From: Maribacter aquimaris
GTDB taxonomy: Bacteria > Bacteroidota > Bacteroidia > Flavobacteriales > Flavobacteriaceae
Assembly: GCF_014596745.1 (NCBI RefSeq)
Contig: NZ_JABTCF010000003.1
Location: 186,001-250,000 of the forward strand
DNA: 64,000 nt
Direction of reading: 5' to 3'
Within the stretch, counting starts at the first letter, position 1. Every line of letters begins with the position of its first letter. A program made the translations under genes and the position numbers. This document shows positions 9,352 to 19,800 of the stretch, piece by piece. A model generated the notes under the pieces. It saw only the letters and a list, made by a program, of their open reading frames with translations. It was not told the DNA's origin and ran no database searches.

Positions 9352-10032
9352 TTAGTGTTTATTCGTTCTTATTTGATCGATCAAAGTTCTTATTTCACGA
9401 GCATTTTTGGTTATGGCCTCCCAATTCTCCGCCTGGATCAAAGGTCGTTTCGCTACCCATGAACCTCCGATTGCGGTAATTAGATCGGATTGCAGGTAAG
9501 TACTTGCATTGGTAAGGTTGCACCCTCCTAGAGGAATGAATTTTAACCCTAAATATTGATATGGGGCCACCATATTCTTCAAGTGGTTCATGCCTCCCGA
9601 GGTTTCCGCAGGAAAATATTTCAGAATACGGCAACCTTCTTCCAAGGCCATTTCAATATCCGTTGGGGTCATGATTCCTGGGGCAAAGGAAAGGCCTAGC
9701 TTTCGCGCTTCTTTAATGATCCTTGGGTTACATCCGGGGGAAACCGCAAAATCAGCATCCACATCAACTACGGCCTTTACTTGGTCTACGGTTAAGACCG
9801 TACCGAAACCGAGTGTCATCTCGGGAACATCCCTTTTGATTGCTTTGGCCGCATCAATGGCAGCGGGAGTCCTCAATGTGAGTTCTATTGCATCAACCCC
9901 TCCGGCAAGAAGTGCTCTTGCGACGGGTACAGCATGCTTTACTTCATCAACAATCAGCACGGCTATTATGCCGGCATCGTCGATTTTTTGTGTTAGTCCA
10001 GGCGTCATGGCCTGTTGTTCAATAGGTTGCAT
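9352..10032 (-). CDS. dauD: KDPG/KDPGal-type aldolase
   Basis: 226 residues, the usual size for class I KDPG/KDPGal aldolases. The Schiff-base lysine is in KYFPAE (K138), the general acid/base Glu is in IELTLRT (E50), and the phosphate-binding region GFGTVLTVDQ and IPLGGCN are present. The predicted reaction splits 2-keto-3-deoxy-6-phosphogalactonate (or the gluco epimer) into pyruvate and glyceraldehyde-3-phosphate in the cytoplasm. Epimer preference cannot be read from the motifs; KDPGal is inferred from the operon. A second ATG eight residues in is also a possible start. The gene sits 39 bp after the aldehyde dehydrogenase stop. Confidence 0.87.
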   Translation of the reverse strand: MQPIEQQAMTPGLTQKIDDAGIIAVLIVDEVKHAVPVARALLAGGVDAIELTLRTPAAIDAAKAIKRDVPEMTLGFGTVLTVDQVKAVVDVDADFAVSPGCNPRIIKEARKLGLSFAPGIMTPTDIEMALEEGCRILKYFPAETSGGMNHLKNMVAPYQYLGLKFIPLGGCNLTNASTYLQSDLITAIGGSWVAKRPLIQAENWEAITKNAREIRTLIDQIRTNKH

Positions 10033-10071
10033 ATGTGTTTAGTATAATTTTCAATATATTAAGTTTGGGGT

Positions 10072-11508
10072 TCAGAGAGCTACTGAGATTCTTTTTTTCA
10101 CCAAATAGTCATCCAAGGCCAAATGTGAACAGTCATGTCCGATACCACTATTCTTGATACCTCCGTGGGGTAGGTATATGGAATATTTTACGCCGTTTAC
10201 CTGAATTTCACCAAATTGAAGATCCCTACAGAAGCGTTCTATTCGTTTATGGTCATTGGTAAAAATGTACGATGCGAGACCGAACTCGGTATCATTGGCC
10301 AACTCCAGAACCTCATCATCGGTCTTAAAACGCATTATTGAAGCGATAGGTCCAAAGGTTTCCTGTCTAAAAACGCGCATTTCCGTTGTCATACCACTTA
10401 GAACTGTAGGTTCTAACCAATAGCCTTTTTCCATGCCTTTAGGAATATTGCCCCCATATTCAAGTTTCGCCCCTTTGTCCACCGCATCATTGATCAATTC
10501 GAACATACGATCGCGGTCTTTACGGGTAACCAAAGGTCCCATATCGGGCTCCTCATCAACACCGAAACCTAATTTAAGTTTCGATACCCTGTCGATATAT
10601 GCGGCAAGGAATTTATCATAAATCCCGTCTTGTACGAATATTCTGTTGGCCGCGACGCAGACTTGACCGGTATTGCCGAATTTTAGCGCAACGGCCAAAT
10701 CCAAGGCTTGATCAAAATCGGCATCATCAAATACCATGAATGGGGCGTTCCCCCCCAATTCCATACCTAATTTTTTTATGGAGGTGGTACTATCGGCAAT
10801 AACTCTTTGACCTGTTGCCGTAGATCCAATCATGGTTAGTACAGCTGGTATTTTACTTGTTGTCATGGTAGTTGCCACTTCACTACTGGGTCCGGTCAAT
10901 ATATTGACCACCCCTGCAGGGAAATCGATATCATATAATATTTCGCCGATTAAGTATGCTGATAGTGGGGATAAAGCGGAAGGCTTAATGATAATGGAAC
11001 ATCCGGAAGCCAATGCAGGGCCTAATTTAAAGCCGACATTCAACAAGGGGAAGTTCCATGCCAGATAGGCAACGGCAACCCCGGCAGGCTGATGTACCAT
11101 TTTATGGGTGTGTGTATTCTCATAGTCGGGAATTTGTTCATCCCTTAGATTTTTCATTGCAGCCGGATACCATTCCAGTCCGTTGATCACACCCTCGATA
11201 TCCTCCCAGGCACCCGCATAGGTTTTTCCCATCTCATAGACCATTGCAGAACGCAATTCAGATTCTTTTTCCAATACCGCGGTGCGTAATTTGTCCATCC
11301 ATTCCGTTCTTTCGGCAAGGGATAATTTAGACCAATATTCAAATCCTTTTTGGGCGGCTTCCAGGGCCAATAAGGCATCCTTTTTACCTGCCCAGGCGAC
11401 TTCTGCCACTTTTTCTTCAGTTGCGGGGCAAATGACTGCTTTACGTTGACCGTCTGCAGCATCGACTAATTTGCCTCCTATGTATAATTTGTGGTATCCA
11501 AAATCCAT
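10072..11508 (-). CDS. dauA: NAD(P)-dependent aldehyde dehydrogenase, candidate 3,6-anhydro-D-galactose dehydrogenase
   Basis: 478 residues with the complete ALDH superfamily layout: NAD-binding region (YLAWNFPLLNVGFKLGPALA), ELGGNAPF with the catalytic Glu at 250, and NTGQVCVAANR with the nucleophile Cys at 284. C-terminal QETFGP is also present. It resembles succinate-semialdehyde-type ALDHs. Enzymes of this class oxidise 3,6-anhydro-D-galactose to 3,6-anhydro-D-galactonate in carrageenan users. That assignment here rests on the adjoining cycloisomerase, kinase and aldolase. It lies 12 bp after the cycloisomerase stop and 39 bp before the aldolase start. Confidence 0.85.
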   Translation of the reverse strand: MDFGYHKLYIGGKLVDAADGQRKAVICPATEEKVAEVAWAGKKDALLALEAAQKGFEYWSKLSLAERTEWMDKLRTAVLEKESELRSAMVYEMGKTYAGAWEDIEGVINGLEWYPAAMKNLRDEQIPDYENTHTHKMVHQPAGVAVAYLAWNFPLLNVGFKLGPALASGCSIIIKPSALSPLSAYLIGEILYDIDFPAGVVNILTGPSSEVATTMTTSKIPAVLTMIGSTATGQRVIADSTTSIKKLGMELGGNAPFMVFDDADFDQALDLAVALKFGNTGQVCVAANRIFVQDGIYDKFLAAYIDRVSKLKLGFGVDEEPDMGPLVTRKDRDRMFELINDAVDKGAKLEYGGNIPKGMEKGYWLEPTVLSGMTTEMRVFRQETFGPIASIMRFKTDDEVLELANDTEFGLASYIFTNDHKRIERFCRDLQFGEIQVNGVKYSIYLPHGGIKNSGIGHDCSHLALDDYLVKKRISVAL

Positions 11509-11520
11509 TTTATTCTTGAT

Positions 11521-12675
11521 TTAAATCTTAATAAAAGTACTTGTTTTACTGTCCTGATATTTTTCTAGGGCATCCATATCCACATCCACCCCCAAACCTG
11601 GACCATTAGGCACTTGTATGAGTCCATTTTCCACTTTTACCGAACTATGGGTAACCTCATCACGTAGGGCATTTTCGGTACGGTCCAATTCCATGGTCGG
11701 TAAATCATCGAATAATCTTCCGGGGTTTTTGTCCAGATTGGCAACAAAATGTACGGCAGCGCTTATAGCGATCCAAGTGCCCCATGTGTGGGGTACCAGA
11801 TCCTTATTGAATGCTTGAGCCAAGGAAGATATTCGTTTTACCTCGGTCAGGCCGCCTGCGGCACAGATATCTGGCTGGGCAATATCGACACATTCATTTT
11901 CCAACAAACGTCGAAAGCCGAATTTAAGGTATTCACATTCACCGCCTGCTATTGGGATAGAAGTGTTTTCCCGGAGTTTGCGGTATCCTTCATAGTCTTC
12001 TGGGGAAACAGGTTCTTCGAACCAGGAAATATCGTATTGTTCTACTTTTCTGGAAAGTTCAATGGCTTCCCTATAATTATAGGCGTGGTTGGCATCGATC
12101 ATTAATTTCATATCAGGGCCAATGGCATTTCGTATGTCCTTTACAAATCGGACATCTTTTTTAATATTCAAGCCCACTTTCATTTTCAAGGCATGGAATC
12201 CTTGGGATTTGTACAACAGGGCCTCATCGACCAAACTTTGTTCAAGATTTTCCACCTGCGTAAAATAGAGTCCGGTAGCATAAGGTTGAATGATAGGATT
12301 TTTGATACCTCCCAACAATACAGCTACAGGAAGGTTAAGCAATTTTCCTTTGATGTCCCATAACGCGACGTCCAAAGCACTTATTGCGGCCTGTAATGTC
12401 CCACTGCGGGCATAGTCCATGGAACGACGATACATTTCTTCCCAAAGTACTTCATGTTGCAGGGCATCTTTTCCCATTATAAATGTACTAAAGAAATCAA
12501 TACCGGCCTTAATGACATCGGCAGGACCGTAACCCTCGCCCCAGCCATAAGTGCCATCTTCCAAGGTTATTTTAACAATACATATTCTTCGGGTATCGTA
12601 CTGCCATTGTGAAAAATAAAAGGGGGTGTCCAGTTTGTGGACGATTATGAAAGGTTCAATTTTCGCTATCTTCAT
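11521..12675 (-). CDS. dauB: Enolase-superfamily (mandelate racemase subgroup) enzyme, candidate 3,6-anhydro-D-galactonate cycloisomerase
   Basis: The start is set at MKIAKIEPFIIVHKLDTP, giving 384 residues; a 13-residue upstream extension to 12714 has no family resemblance. Catalytic and metal residues of the mandelate racemase subgroup are in place: K164-M-K166, metal ligands D194, E220 and E246, and H296 in VPHTWGT. Members catalyse dehydration, epimerisation or cycloisomerisation of sugar acids. Beside an ALDH, KDG-type kinase and KDPG-type aldolase, ring opening of 3,6-anhydro-D-galactonate to 2-keto-3-deoxy-D-galactonate is the best fit. Galactonate dehydratase is the main alternative. 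It is first in its operon, so the promoter should lie just upstream. Confidence 0.85.
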   Translation of the reverse strand: MKIAKIEPFIIVHKLDTPFYFSQWQYDTRRICIVKITLEDGTYGWGEGYGPADVIKAGIDFFSTFIMGKDALQHEVLWEEMYRRSMDYARSGTLQAAISALDVALWDIKGKLLNLPVAVLLGGIKNPIIQPYATGLYFTQVENLEQSLVDEALLYKSQGFHALKMKVGLNIKKDVRFVKDIRNAIGPDMKLMIDANHAYNYREAIELSRKVEQYDISWFEEPVSPEDYEGYRKLRENTSIPIAGGECEYLKFGFRRLLENECVDIAQPDICAAGGLTEVKRISSLAQAFNKDLVPHTWGTWIAISAAVHFVANLDKNPGRLFDDLPTMELDRTENALRDEVTHSSVKVENGLIQVPNGPGLGVDVDMDALEKYQDSKTSTFIKI

Positions 12676-13060
12676 GATATTGGTCTTTTCCTCAAGGTTT
12701 TGCCATTGATGCACCTTGAATGGTTTTTTTTCAAAACAATCGATTATGTGGCTTGTCTTCCATGGCGTTTGTTATTGTTTTTATTTGATCTACAATAGAT
12801 TTATAGGGAATTCCCCACCATGTCCCGGCCAGAGAATAATGATTCTCTTTACCACATACATTTTACATTACAAAAGAACAGCAATATGGGGCATGTGCAC
12901 AAACGCATTTTAACCTGCACTTACATTATATTAACAGGTTTTGTATCTTCTGAACATAAAATAGAACAATGCGCATGGAATTTTCATTTTTATTTCTACC
13001 AATGGTATTGATTTAAGGGTATATAGAAATAACAATACATCGTGTTGGTTATGATACTTT
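12676..13060. other. Upstream region of the catabolic operon, no gene seen
   Basis: About 385 bp between the cycloisomerase start and the terminator of the neighbouring sulfatase gene. No believable coding frame is present. It should carry the promoter of the four-gene operon. No TANNTTTG box was found on the minus strand and no clear operator was recognised. Confidence 0.4.
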
Positions 13061-13066
13061 GTTAGC

Positions 13067-13100
13067 AAAAAAAAAGGTGATGGGTAAATTACCCACCACC
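13067..13100 (-). terminator. Strong Rho-independent terminator after a sulfatase gene
   Basis: On the minus strand GGTGGTGGGTAA pairs with TTACCCATCACC around a 1-nt centre, and the stem is followed by a run of nine T residues. It isolates the sulfatase transcript from the catabolic operon. Just to its right on the plus strand is AACCAACTCAAATG, a motif that recurs beside other susC and terminator sites. Confidence 0.9.
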
Positions 13101-13259
13101 ATAATCAAACGTAACAAACCAACTCAAATGACAATCCTATTTTAGTGATATAAATCCTCCTTTGTTGCCTTCTCAACAAACAAAACCCACATGCTGTTTA
13201 AGGCCAAGCCACAATTTTGATAAGGCCTTTATTTAAAATCCCCATGATAAATTCATGTA

Positions 13260-14684
13260 TTAATTGGCTGTTTTCTTCATTTTTTCCATTTCTTTCTTCA
13301 CCAATTCTGTAGTTCGATATCTATCCATCCTATCTAAATCATTTTTTTCAAATTTCCGTTTTAACATCCACATTGGACGTTCGAGTGTCAACTCCCATTT
13401 AAAGAGTTTTTTATACATATCTTTTACCCGTTCAGGATACTTATTAGCCAAATCTTCTAATTCTGGAGTATCTTTACTCATGTCATAAAGTTCAGCAGGT
13501 CTATCAGGAAACCGGATAAACTTCCAATCTCCTTCTCTGTAAACACCTCGATTTTCTTTTTTCCAATAAAGTGTTTCATGAGGTCGAGTGTCGTTCTTAC
13601 CTGTAATGTAAGGTACAAGATCAACTCCATCGACTTCTTTCAAATCGGCAACATTTCCACCACCAGCAGCATAAAATGTTGGTAATAAATCTAACGTACT
13701 TACTGGATAGGTATATTTTATATTACTTTTTATGTGATTTGGCCAACTCATTAGAAAAGGCACTCTTAGCCCTCCTTCTAATTGATTTGATTTTGTTCCA
13801 CTTAATGGCAAGTTTATTGATGCATTTTTATCTGTTGGACCACCATTATCGTTAGAAAATACAATTATAGTGTTATCCTCTAAACCTAGTTCTTTTAACT
13901 TATCCAACACTTTACCACATGCACGGTCTAAAGCCAATGTCATTGCCGCTACCTCCTTACGTTTACCTGTTAAATTGGGGAATTTATTTAAATCTTCTTC
14001 AGTAGCTTCCATGGGTGTATGCACCGCATTAAATGCTAAATAAATAAAAAATGGTTTGTCTTTATTCCTTTCCATGAAGGATATTGCTTTGTCTGCAAAG
14101 ACATCAGTTGTATATGCTTTTGGCTCTTCAAAATTTCCAAAACCATTTTCCATCCTTTTATCTAAATGTCCTTTTGGCACTTCTTTATAAGCAAAGTAGC
14201 TTCTATCACCACCTCGAAACCCGTAAAACTCATCAAAACCTCTTTTTAAAGGATGAAAACGATCGGCATCCCCTAAATGCCATTTTCCGTACATGGCGTT
14301 AGTGTATCCTAATTTCTTTAAATAATCAGCCATTGTAACCTGATCTAATGGCAACCCCATATCATCTCCCAAAAATTTGGAATTATCACTCATATAACCC
14401 GGCACGTTGATTTCTTCATAACCAAAACGTTGCTGGTATTTACCGGTCATTAAACCAGCCCTTGAAGGACCACAAACCGAGGCTGACACATAACCCTGAG
14501 TGAATGTTACTCCGTTTTTTGCCAGTTTATCCAAATTTGGTGTCTTCATAATTGTACTTCCTTGAAAACCAAAATCGCCATACCCCGCATCATCGGAAAA
14601 CAAGAAAACAATATTTGGTTTATTTTGTGCTTCAATAGCCATATGGAATACCATAAAGACTACTAACAATAATAATTTTTTCAT
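13260..14684 (-). CDS. Secreted S1-family sulfatase (FGly type)
   Basis: 474 residues with a signal peptide ([19 protein letters not shown]). The formylglycine site is CGPSR with Cys71 and lies in the canonical C-x-P-S-R form. Calcium/active-site elements [22 protein letters not shown] and SNDNGG are intact. Such enzymes remove sulfate esters in the periplasm or at the cell surface after Cys is oxidised by a maturating enzyme. The stretch [20 protein letters not shown] and [12 protein letters not shown] recall subfamily S1_19, in which carrageenan sulfatases are known; this subfamily call is tentative. It stands alone between a terminator and a 413-bp spacer and so has its own promoter. Confidence 0.92.
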   Translation of the reverse strand: MKKLLLLVVFMVFHMAIEAQNKPNIVFLFSDDAGYGDFGFQGSTIMKTPNLDKLAKNGVTFTQGYVSASVCGPSRAGLMTGKYQQRFGYEEINVPGYMSDNSKFLGDDMGLPLDQVTMADYLKKLGYTNAMYGKWHLGDADRFHPLKRGFDEFYGFRGGDRSYFAYKEVPKGHLDKRMENGFGNFEEPKAYTTDVFADKAISFMERNKDKPFFIYLAFNAVHTPMEATEEDLNKFPNLTGKRKEVAAMTLALDRACGKVLDKLKELGLEDNTIIVFSNDNGGPTDKNASINLPLSGTKSNQLEGGLRVPFLMSWPNHIKSNIKYTYPVSTLDLLPTFYAAGGGNVADLKEVDGVDLVPYITGKNDTRPHETLYWKKENRGVYREGDWKFIRFPDRPAELYDMSKDTPELEDLANKYPERVKDMYKKLFKWELTLERPMWMLKRKFEKNDLDRMDRYRTTELVKKEMEKMKKTAN

Positions 14685-15097
14685 TTTTATTCAGAATTAA
14701 TTGAAACATTGGTATTACACAATCCCTGCCATAGAATCTCCACATTATACTATTAGAAAATTGTCTTATTGCAAAAGACAACATGAAGAAATTATTCAAG
14801 CGACCAAATTATATCCATAACAAGGCCATTAGGATTATCTAACGACACCATAAAGTAATCGCTATTTTCACAAATAGACTAAGCCGTAATTAACTAGGGC
14901 AAACACTATATTATCCGTTTTATTTGAAGTATTTGTTTATTAAAGGTGGATAGAGGTTTTATTGGTCTGTACTTGACAAGACCTTTCGTTGATGGTATTA
15001 TCCTGTCTATAGCAATTGACATAAGGTAAATTTCAAAGGCAATCAAAATGTAGGATGGTGGTAAAAATAGAATTTCCGGGAATTGAATTAGCTTTAA
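14685..15097. other. Spacer between sulfatase and AraC gene, with one dyad
   Basis: 413 bp with no gene. An inverted repeat TTGTCTT (14761-14767) / AAGACAA (14775-14781) lies 77 bp upstream of the sulfatase start and could be an operator. No other structure was recognised. Confidence 0.35.
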
Positions 15098-15988
15098 CTA
15101 AACAGCCTCGAGTTGAATTTTTGCCTTATACTGCTCCATATACTCTGTAGGGGTCATTTTCATTAATGTCTTAAACTGCCTATTGAAGTTCGTCAATGTA
15201 TTGAATCCTGAATGATAGCATATGGTCGTAATCTGTAATTCACCTTCGATGAGCAATTTACAGGCATGACCGATACGAATTTCATTTAAATACTGCACAA
15301 ATGACTTTTGGGTCCTTTTTTTGAAATATCGACAAAAGGCATTTGGGGCCATGTGGGCAATAGATGCCACGGATTCGAGTTCGATCTTGTTTTCGAAATT
15401 TTCATTTAGGAAAGAAATAATGCGTGCCATACGCTCTTTTTCGGTTTTCTTGTATGAATTATCGAACCCGTTAGAGCATAAAAACCCATAGTTTTCACTA
15501 ACAGACAATATGTCCAATATCTTTAAAAGGCCAACGATTCGGGAAAGTCCCTCGGCCCTTACAAGTCCCATCATATGGGTGTGCACCAAATAAGTGGCAG
15601 CTTTGGAAAATTGCAAGCCCCTATTGGCATTCTCAAATAATGTTTGAAGTCTTTTAGCTTCGGGCAGTTCCTTAAAAGCATCCCCTAAGAAATCACTGGT
15701 GAATTTCACAACGATAAGGTCAACCGCAGCCTCTTCATCGTTATCATTGTAATATTCCCTATGGTTTCTAAAAAGATGGGGTACGTTGCTGCCAATCAAA
15801 TACAATTCCCCTTCCTCAAAATTACCAATGGAATTCCCTACGTAACGTGTACCCTTACTCTTTAAAAAGTAGATCAATTCCAGTTCTGGATGAAAATGCC
15901 AATCTTGCTCAATACAGGGCATGGTATCCTGTCTTGCCAAAAAGGAATATTCAGGTTTGACATTTGTTTTTTTGTACGTTAATTTCAT
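15098..15988 (-). CDS. AraC-family transcriptional regulator with cupin-like sensor domain
   Basis: The start is set at MKLTYKKTNVKPEYSF, giving 296 residues; the longer frame to 16063 adds residues unlike the family. The N-terminal half is cupin-like (DWHFHPELELIYFLKSKG, GSNVPHLFRNH). The C-terminal part has two helix-turn-helix motifs typical of AraC (IELESVASIAHMAPNAFCRYF and LQITTICYHSGFNTLTNFNRQF, ending MTPTEY). It is paralogous to the AraC protein at 54.4-55.3 kb. Its place between the catabolic genes and the hybrid sensor suggests control of this locus by an intracellular sugar, which is inference. The upstream region contains a 10-bp direct repeat and other dyads that could serve in autoregulation. 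Confidence 0.88.
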   Translation of the reverse strand: MKLTYKKTNVKPEYSFLARQDTMPCIEQDWHFHPELELIYFLKSKGTRYVGNSIGNFEEGELYLIGSNVPHLFRNHREYYNDNDEEAAVDLIVVKFTSDFLGDAFKELPEAKRLQTLFENANRGLQFSKAATYLVHTHMMGLVRAEGLSRIVGLLKILDILSVSENYGFLCSNGFDNSYKKTEKERMARIISFLNENFENKIELESVASIAHMAPNAFCRYFKKRTQKSFVQYLNEIRIGHACKLLIEGELQITTICYHSGFNTLTNFNRQFKTLMKMTPTEYMEQYKAKIQLEAV

Positions 15989-16108
15989 TTTATGACAAGT
16001 ATTATCAACAATTTTTAAAACTAAGGGTTTAGCAAATAATACATTACCCAACCTCATTAACAACCCTAATATAGTAATATATTTACAATATATAATAATT
16101 TCAATAGA

Positions 16109-16158
16109 GTTATAGGTAATATATTGCCAATCGATATATCGGCCTAATGTTATAGGTA
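16109..16158. repeat. Direct repeat GTTATAGGTA upstream of the AraC gene
   Basis: Two identical 10-mers, GTTATAGGTA, at 16109-16118 and 16149-16158, exactly 40 bp apart and about 120-170 bp upstream of the AraC start. Tandem direct half-sites on one face of the helix are typical of AraC-family operators. No binding is shown. Confidence 0.35.
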
Positions 16159-16327
16159 CATTAATTCAGTCGATTTTAATAAAACACATGTGAAATTATA
16201 TTTCAAAAAAAATGATAAAGGTCTTTTCCCCAAAACAAAAGACTGATTATTGTACACTACAATAAGATTTATGAATACATCCCTCTTTAAAATACCTGGG
16301 AATAAATAAATAAATAAATAAGGCAAA

Positions 16328-16372
16328 GGGTTAATTAAAAATACTTTAAAAAAAAGTGTGCTTAATTAACCC
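16328..16372. repeat. Inverted repeat GGGTTAATTAA / TTAATTAACCC
   Basis: Perfect 11-bp arms with a 23-nt spacer rich in A. It lies in the long spacer between the AraC gene and the hybrid sensor gene. It could be a regulatory dyad or a weak hairpin; no T run follows it. Confidence 0.4.
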
Positions 16373-16426
16373 ATTAAACGGGAAACCAGCATTCCCTCCC
16401 ATGGCAAAGGATAGGGCTGGCAGTAT

Positions 16427-16445
16427 ATAATTTACCGTAAATTAT
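16427..16445. promoter_or_regulatory. Perfect 19-bp palindrome, operator-like
   Basis: ATAATTTACCGTAAATTAT is a perfect dyad with 9-bp arms around one central base, in non-coding DNA. This is the typical architecture for a dimeric repressor or activator site. The regulator is unknown. Confidence 0.4.
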
Positions 16446-16582
16446 GATTAACAATCGGTTATTATTTATTTGAGCCTTCCTGAAGATGGGTTTTTTACCT
16501 CAATAAACAATATTAATAGTTGGTCCATCGCTCCCCAATTGCCCCCAACCCAAAACACTGTTTTTCTGTTCGTCAATCCTTT

Positions 16583-16641
16583 TGGATAGCTCCTATTTCT
16601 CCGCCGATAAGCCCATAAACATTATGCTAATGGGCTTTTTT
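16583..16641 (+). terminator. Orphan terminator-like hairpin inside a duplicated intergenic element
   Basis: AAGCCCAT (16609-16616) and ATGGGCTT (16630-16637) form a perfect 8-bp stem with a 13-nt loop followed by T6 on the plus strand. Both flanking genes run on the minus strand, so no known transcript ends here. The block from 16583 matches a second block at 50878-50942 in two segments (20 of 23 and 15 of 17 bases). It could be the end of a small RNA or a remnant of a lost gene. Confidence 0.5.
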
Positions 16642-16818
16642 AATTCTCCTCAATATCAAATAAAAGGTGTGGAATCAGGCGTATACTCTTTGATAAAAAC
16701 ACGCACCGATGCAGATTACATTCCCCGTCCTATACTACCCTAGGGGAAACGTCTTCGATATCAGTATTCAAAAAAAACAAAGTAATTTGATATTGAATGG
16801 AATAAGCAATTAAAATAA

Positions 16819-19800
16819 TTATTCGTCAGCGTACTTCTCCTTGATTGCATCGGCATATTTACTGGGTGAAATATTATACTTTTCCTTGAATATTTTCGTG
16901 AAATGTGTTCGACTCTTGAATCCTGTCATTACAAATACCTCATTTACCGTAAGATTTTTTTGAATTAAGAATTCGGCGGCCTTTTTTAATCGGTACATCT
17001 TTAATAACTCAAATGGTGTTTGATTGGTAAGCACCTTTACTTTTTGATAAAAATGGGTGCGATTGAGATATAATTCCTTGGCCAAACCGTTTAAATCGAA
17101 ATCTTGGTTATCCAAATTCTCCTCCATCAGGCTATAAAGCTTATCGAGAAATGCATTGTCATTTCTATTGTTCTTATTGTTTTCCTTAGTTAACGGGATC
17201 CCCACTTGATAGCGCTCACGAAGCTTCTTTCGCGTAGCCAATAAAGCTTCAGTATTCGCAACTAAACGCTGCACGTTAAACGGTTTCTTAATGTAAGCAT
17301 CAGCACCATCCCTAATTCCCTGCACATGGTCTTTTATGTTTGTTAAGGCTGTCAATAGGATAACTGGGATATGACTGGTCTTTAAATCCGACTTTATACG
17401 AATACAAAGATCCAAACCATTTAACTCTGGCATTTGCACATCACTTATAACAATATCGGGCCATTCATCCTCCATGGCCTCCAAGCATTCCTTTCCATTT
17501 ACAAAAGTTTTTATTTTAAAGAATTGCGAAAGAATCCCCGAAACATAGTTTCTCATTTCTTGATTATCCTCAGCATAAAAAATAAGTGATTCTGAAAAGT
17601 CTCCCGAGACAACAATATCGGTTGGCGTAGCATATTCTATTAATTGGTTATCGATTACTACCTCCTTTTCTTTTGGTAATACAATTTCTTCTATACTATC
17701 CGATTCCAAATGTTTCTTTACTACTGGCAATCGGACATTTATAATGGTGCCCTTACCCAATTCACTTTCTGCATCGATAAAACCATAATGCATTTCCACC
17801 AATCTTTTGGAGAAGGCGAGTCCAATTCCAGAGCCACTCATATGAACATCCTCTTTTTTATAAGATTGGTAGAAACGCTCAAAAATATGGGATAAGTCCT
17901 TACTGTCTATACCTCGGCCCGTATCTGATACGGATACGATTAAATCCTTACCATCGCTTCTATATGTTATCTTAATAAAATCGTTGGTTTTCGTATACTT
18001 GAAGGCATTGTTCAATAGATTATTAAAAATCTTTTCCAATTTATCCTTATCCGCGGATACAATTATCGGATTTCCCTCACCAACAACCTTAAGATCCTTG
18101 TTCTCGGTTTTGGCCAAAAACTTAAAATCCTCAATTAAGTCTTTAACGAACACATCAAAATTAAACCGCGAGTACTCCATTTTCAATAGGTTGGAATCTG
18201 CACGTCTAAAATCTTGGACTTGTTCTATAAGTTGCAGGATCTTTTTGGATTGTCTTTGCATTAAACCCAATTTTTCACTGACGTCCGTATTACCTTTAAA
18301 TCTTTCTGCAAGGACTTCCAACGGCCCTGATATTAGTGTTAATGGTGTTTTAATTTCATGTGATATATTTGAAAAGGAACGCAGTTTGGCCTCATTCACT
18401 TTTTTTACATTATCTATTTCCAAATGTTCTATTTCAACCTTATAATTCAGTGCTTGGATTTTCAATATGACCAGAACCACGGTATAAGCCAATAACAGGC
18501 CTAAAATCAAATAGATGGCATAAGCCAAATGGGTATTCCATATTGAAGGCTTGATCACTATTTCCAGGTTTTTGGGGGGGGTCCACTCATTTAATGAATT
18601 AGAAGCCATTACGCTCAATTCATAATCATCGGGTTGAAGTCCGCTGAAACTAACGGTATTCTGACTGGATGGAACTTCTATCCACTCTTCATTGATTGGT
18701 GATAATTTATATTTTAAAGAGTGGTTTTCCGGATTGGAAAAGTGTAAACTTGTCAATTCCAAAGAGAAGACATTCTCATTGTGTTTAAGGATTATCTTTT
18801 CTGATTCCGATAAATTTTTGCTTAATATAACCCTACCATTAATGGTGTCTCCCGAAGCAATTGTCTTATTGAAAATCTTAAGGTTTTCAAATTGCAAACC
18901 AGGTAGTTTTTCTTTATTTCGGATTTCCTTTGGGTTAAAATAACAAAACCCATCCAACCCTGATAAAACCATTACTCCGTTATCCAACCGTTTGGCTGCA
19001 AACCAAAAATCCTCAAATGGCAATCCATCAGAATCATTGAATTTCCTAAATTTATTATCCTTGGTATCAAATTTATTCAACCCTATATTGGTAGCGACCC
19101 ATAAATTGTATTCATCATCATACAATATACTTTTCACCACATTATTCGTCAATCCATCTTTTTCGGTATAGGCAATAAATTCGGGTTCTGATTCACTCTT
19201 TAAAACCTTACAGATACCTCCTCCTTCTGTTCCAATCCAGAACTCTTCATTTGGCAGTCTAATAATCGCGGTTACAAAATTGCTTGAAATGGAATGCCCA
19301 TCATTTATGTCCTTAACAAATTGTTTGACTGTAAGCTTCCCAACAGGTGTGTCTTTTTGATTGTCTATTCTAAATAAACCATTCGAATCAGCCCCTATCC
19401 AAACAAAATCATACAGCGGGTCGGCATAAACAAATCTAGCAAGGGATAATTTATTGTCCTTAAAATAAGGACTATCGTTAAGCGATTCTATCGTATCTAT
19501 TTCATTTGACCCGTTCAATGAAATTTTATATGCCCCATTATTGGTTCCAATCCATAAGTTTCCATATTTATCTTCGGTAAATGAGCGTATAATCAAATCA
19601 TTTGCCAAAGGAATCCCTACAAATGTCACTTTCTCAAGACTCCCTTTCCCTTTTTTAATCCGCCTCAACCCAGGTTCGCCATCGATTCTTATCCATGTAT
19701 TCTGTCTGGAATCCACATATACGGCCGATATCTTCATCTCCAAACCTTTTGGTAACTTTAATGATAAAGGTTCGAATTTTTGCGTTTGGGTGTTAAACAA

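Noticed and set aside
8216-10032. Kinase and aldolase as an Entner-Doudoroff or alginate-uronate module
   Set aside because: No alginate lyase, uronate reductase or 6-phosphogluconate dehydratase is present. The cycloisomerase and ALDH in the same operon favour anhydrogalactose, though KDG cross-activity is possible.
9590-10042. Plus-strand ORF of 150 codons opposite the aldolase gene
   Set aside because: It is an antisense shadow of a gene with intact catalytic motifs, with low-complexity Ser/Ala/Thr content and no start context.
16302-16321. Short AAAT tandem tract as a CRISPR or phase-variation element
   Set aside because: A few AAAT units only, no spacers and no repeat-spacer pattern. 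It lies in AT-rich non-coding DNA outside any reading frame.
17984-18445. Plus-strand ORF of 153 codons opposite the histidine kinase domain
   Set aside because: It is an antisense shadow within the HTCS gene, without a recognisable domain.
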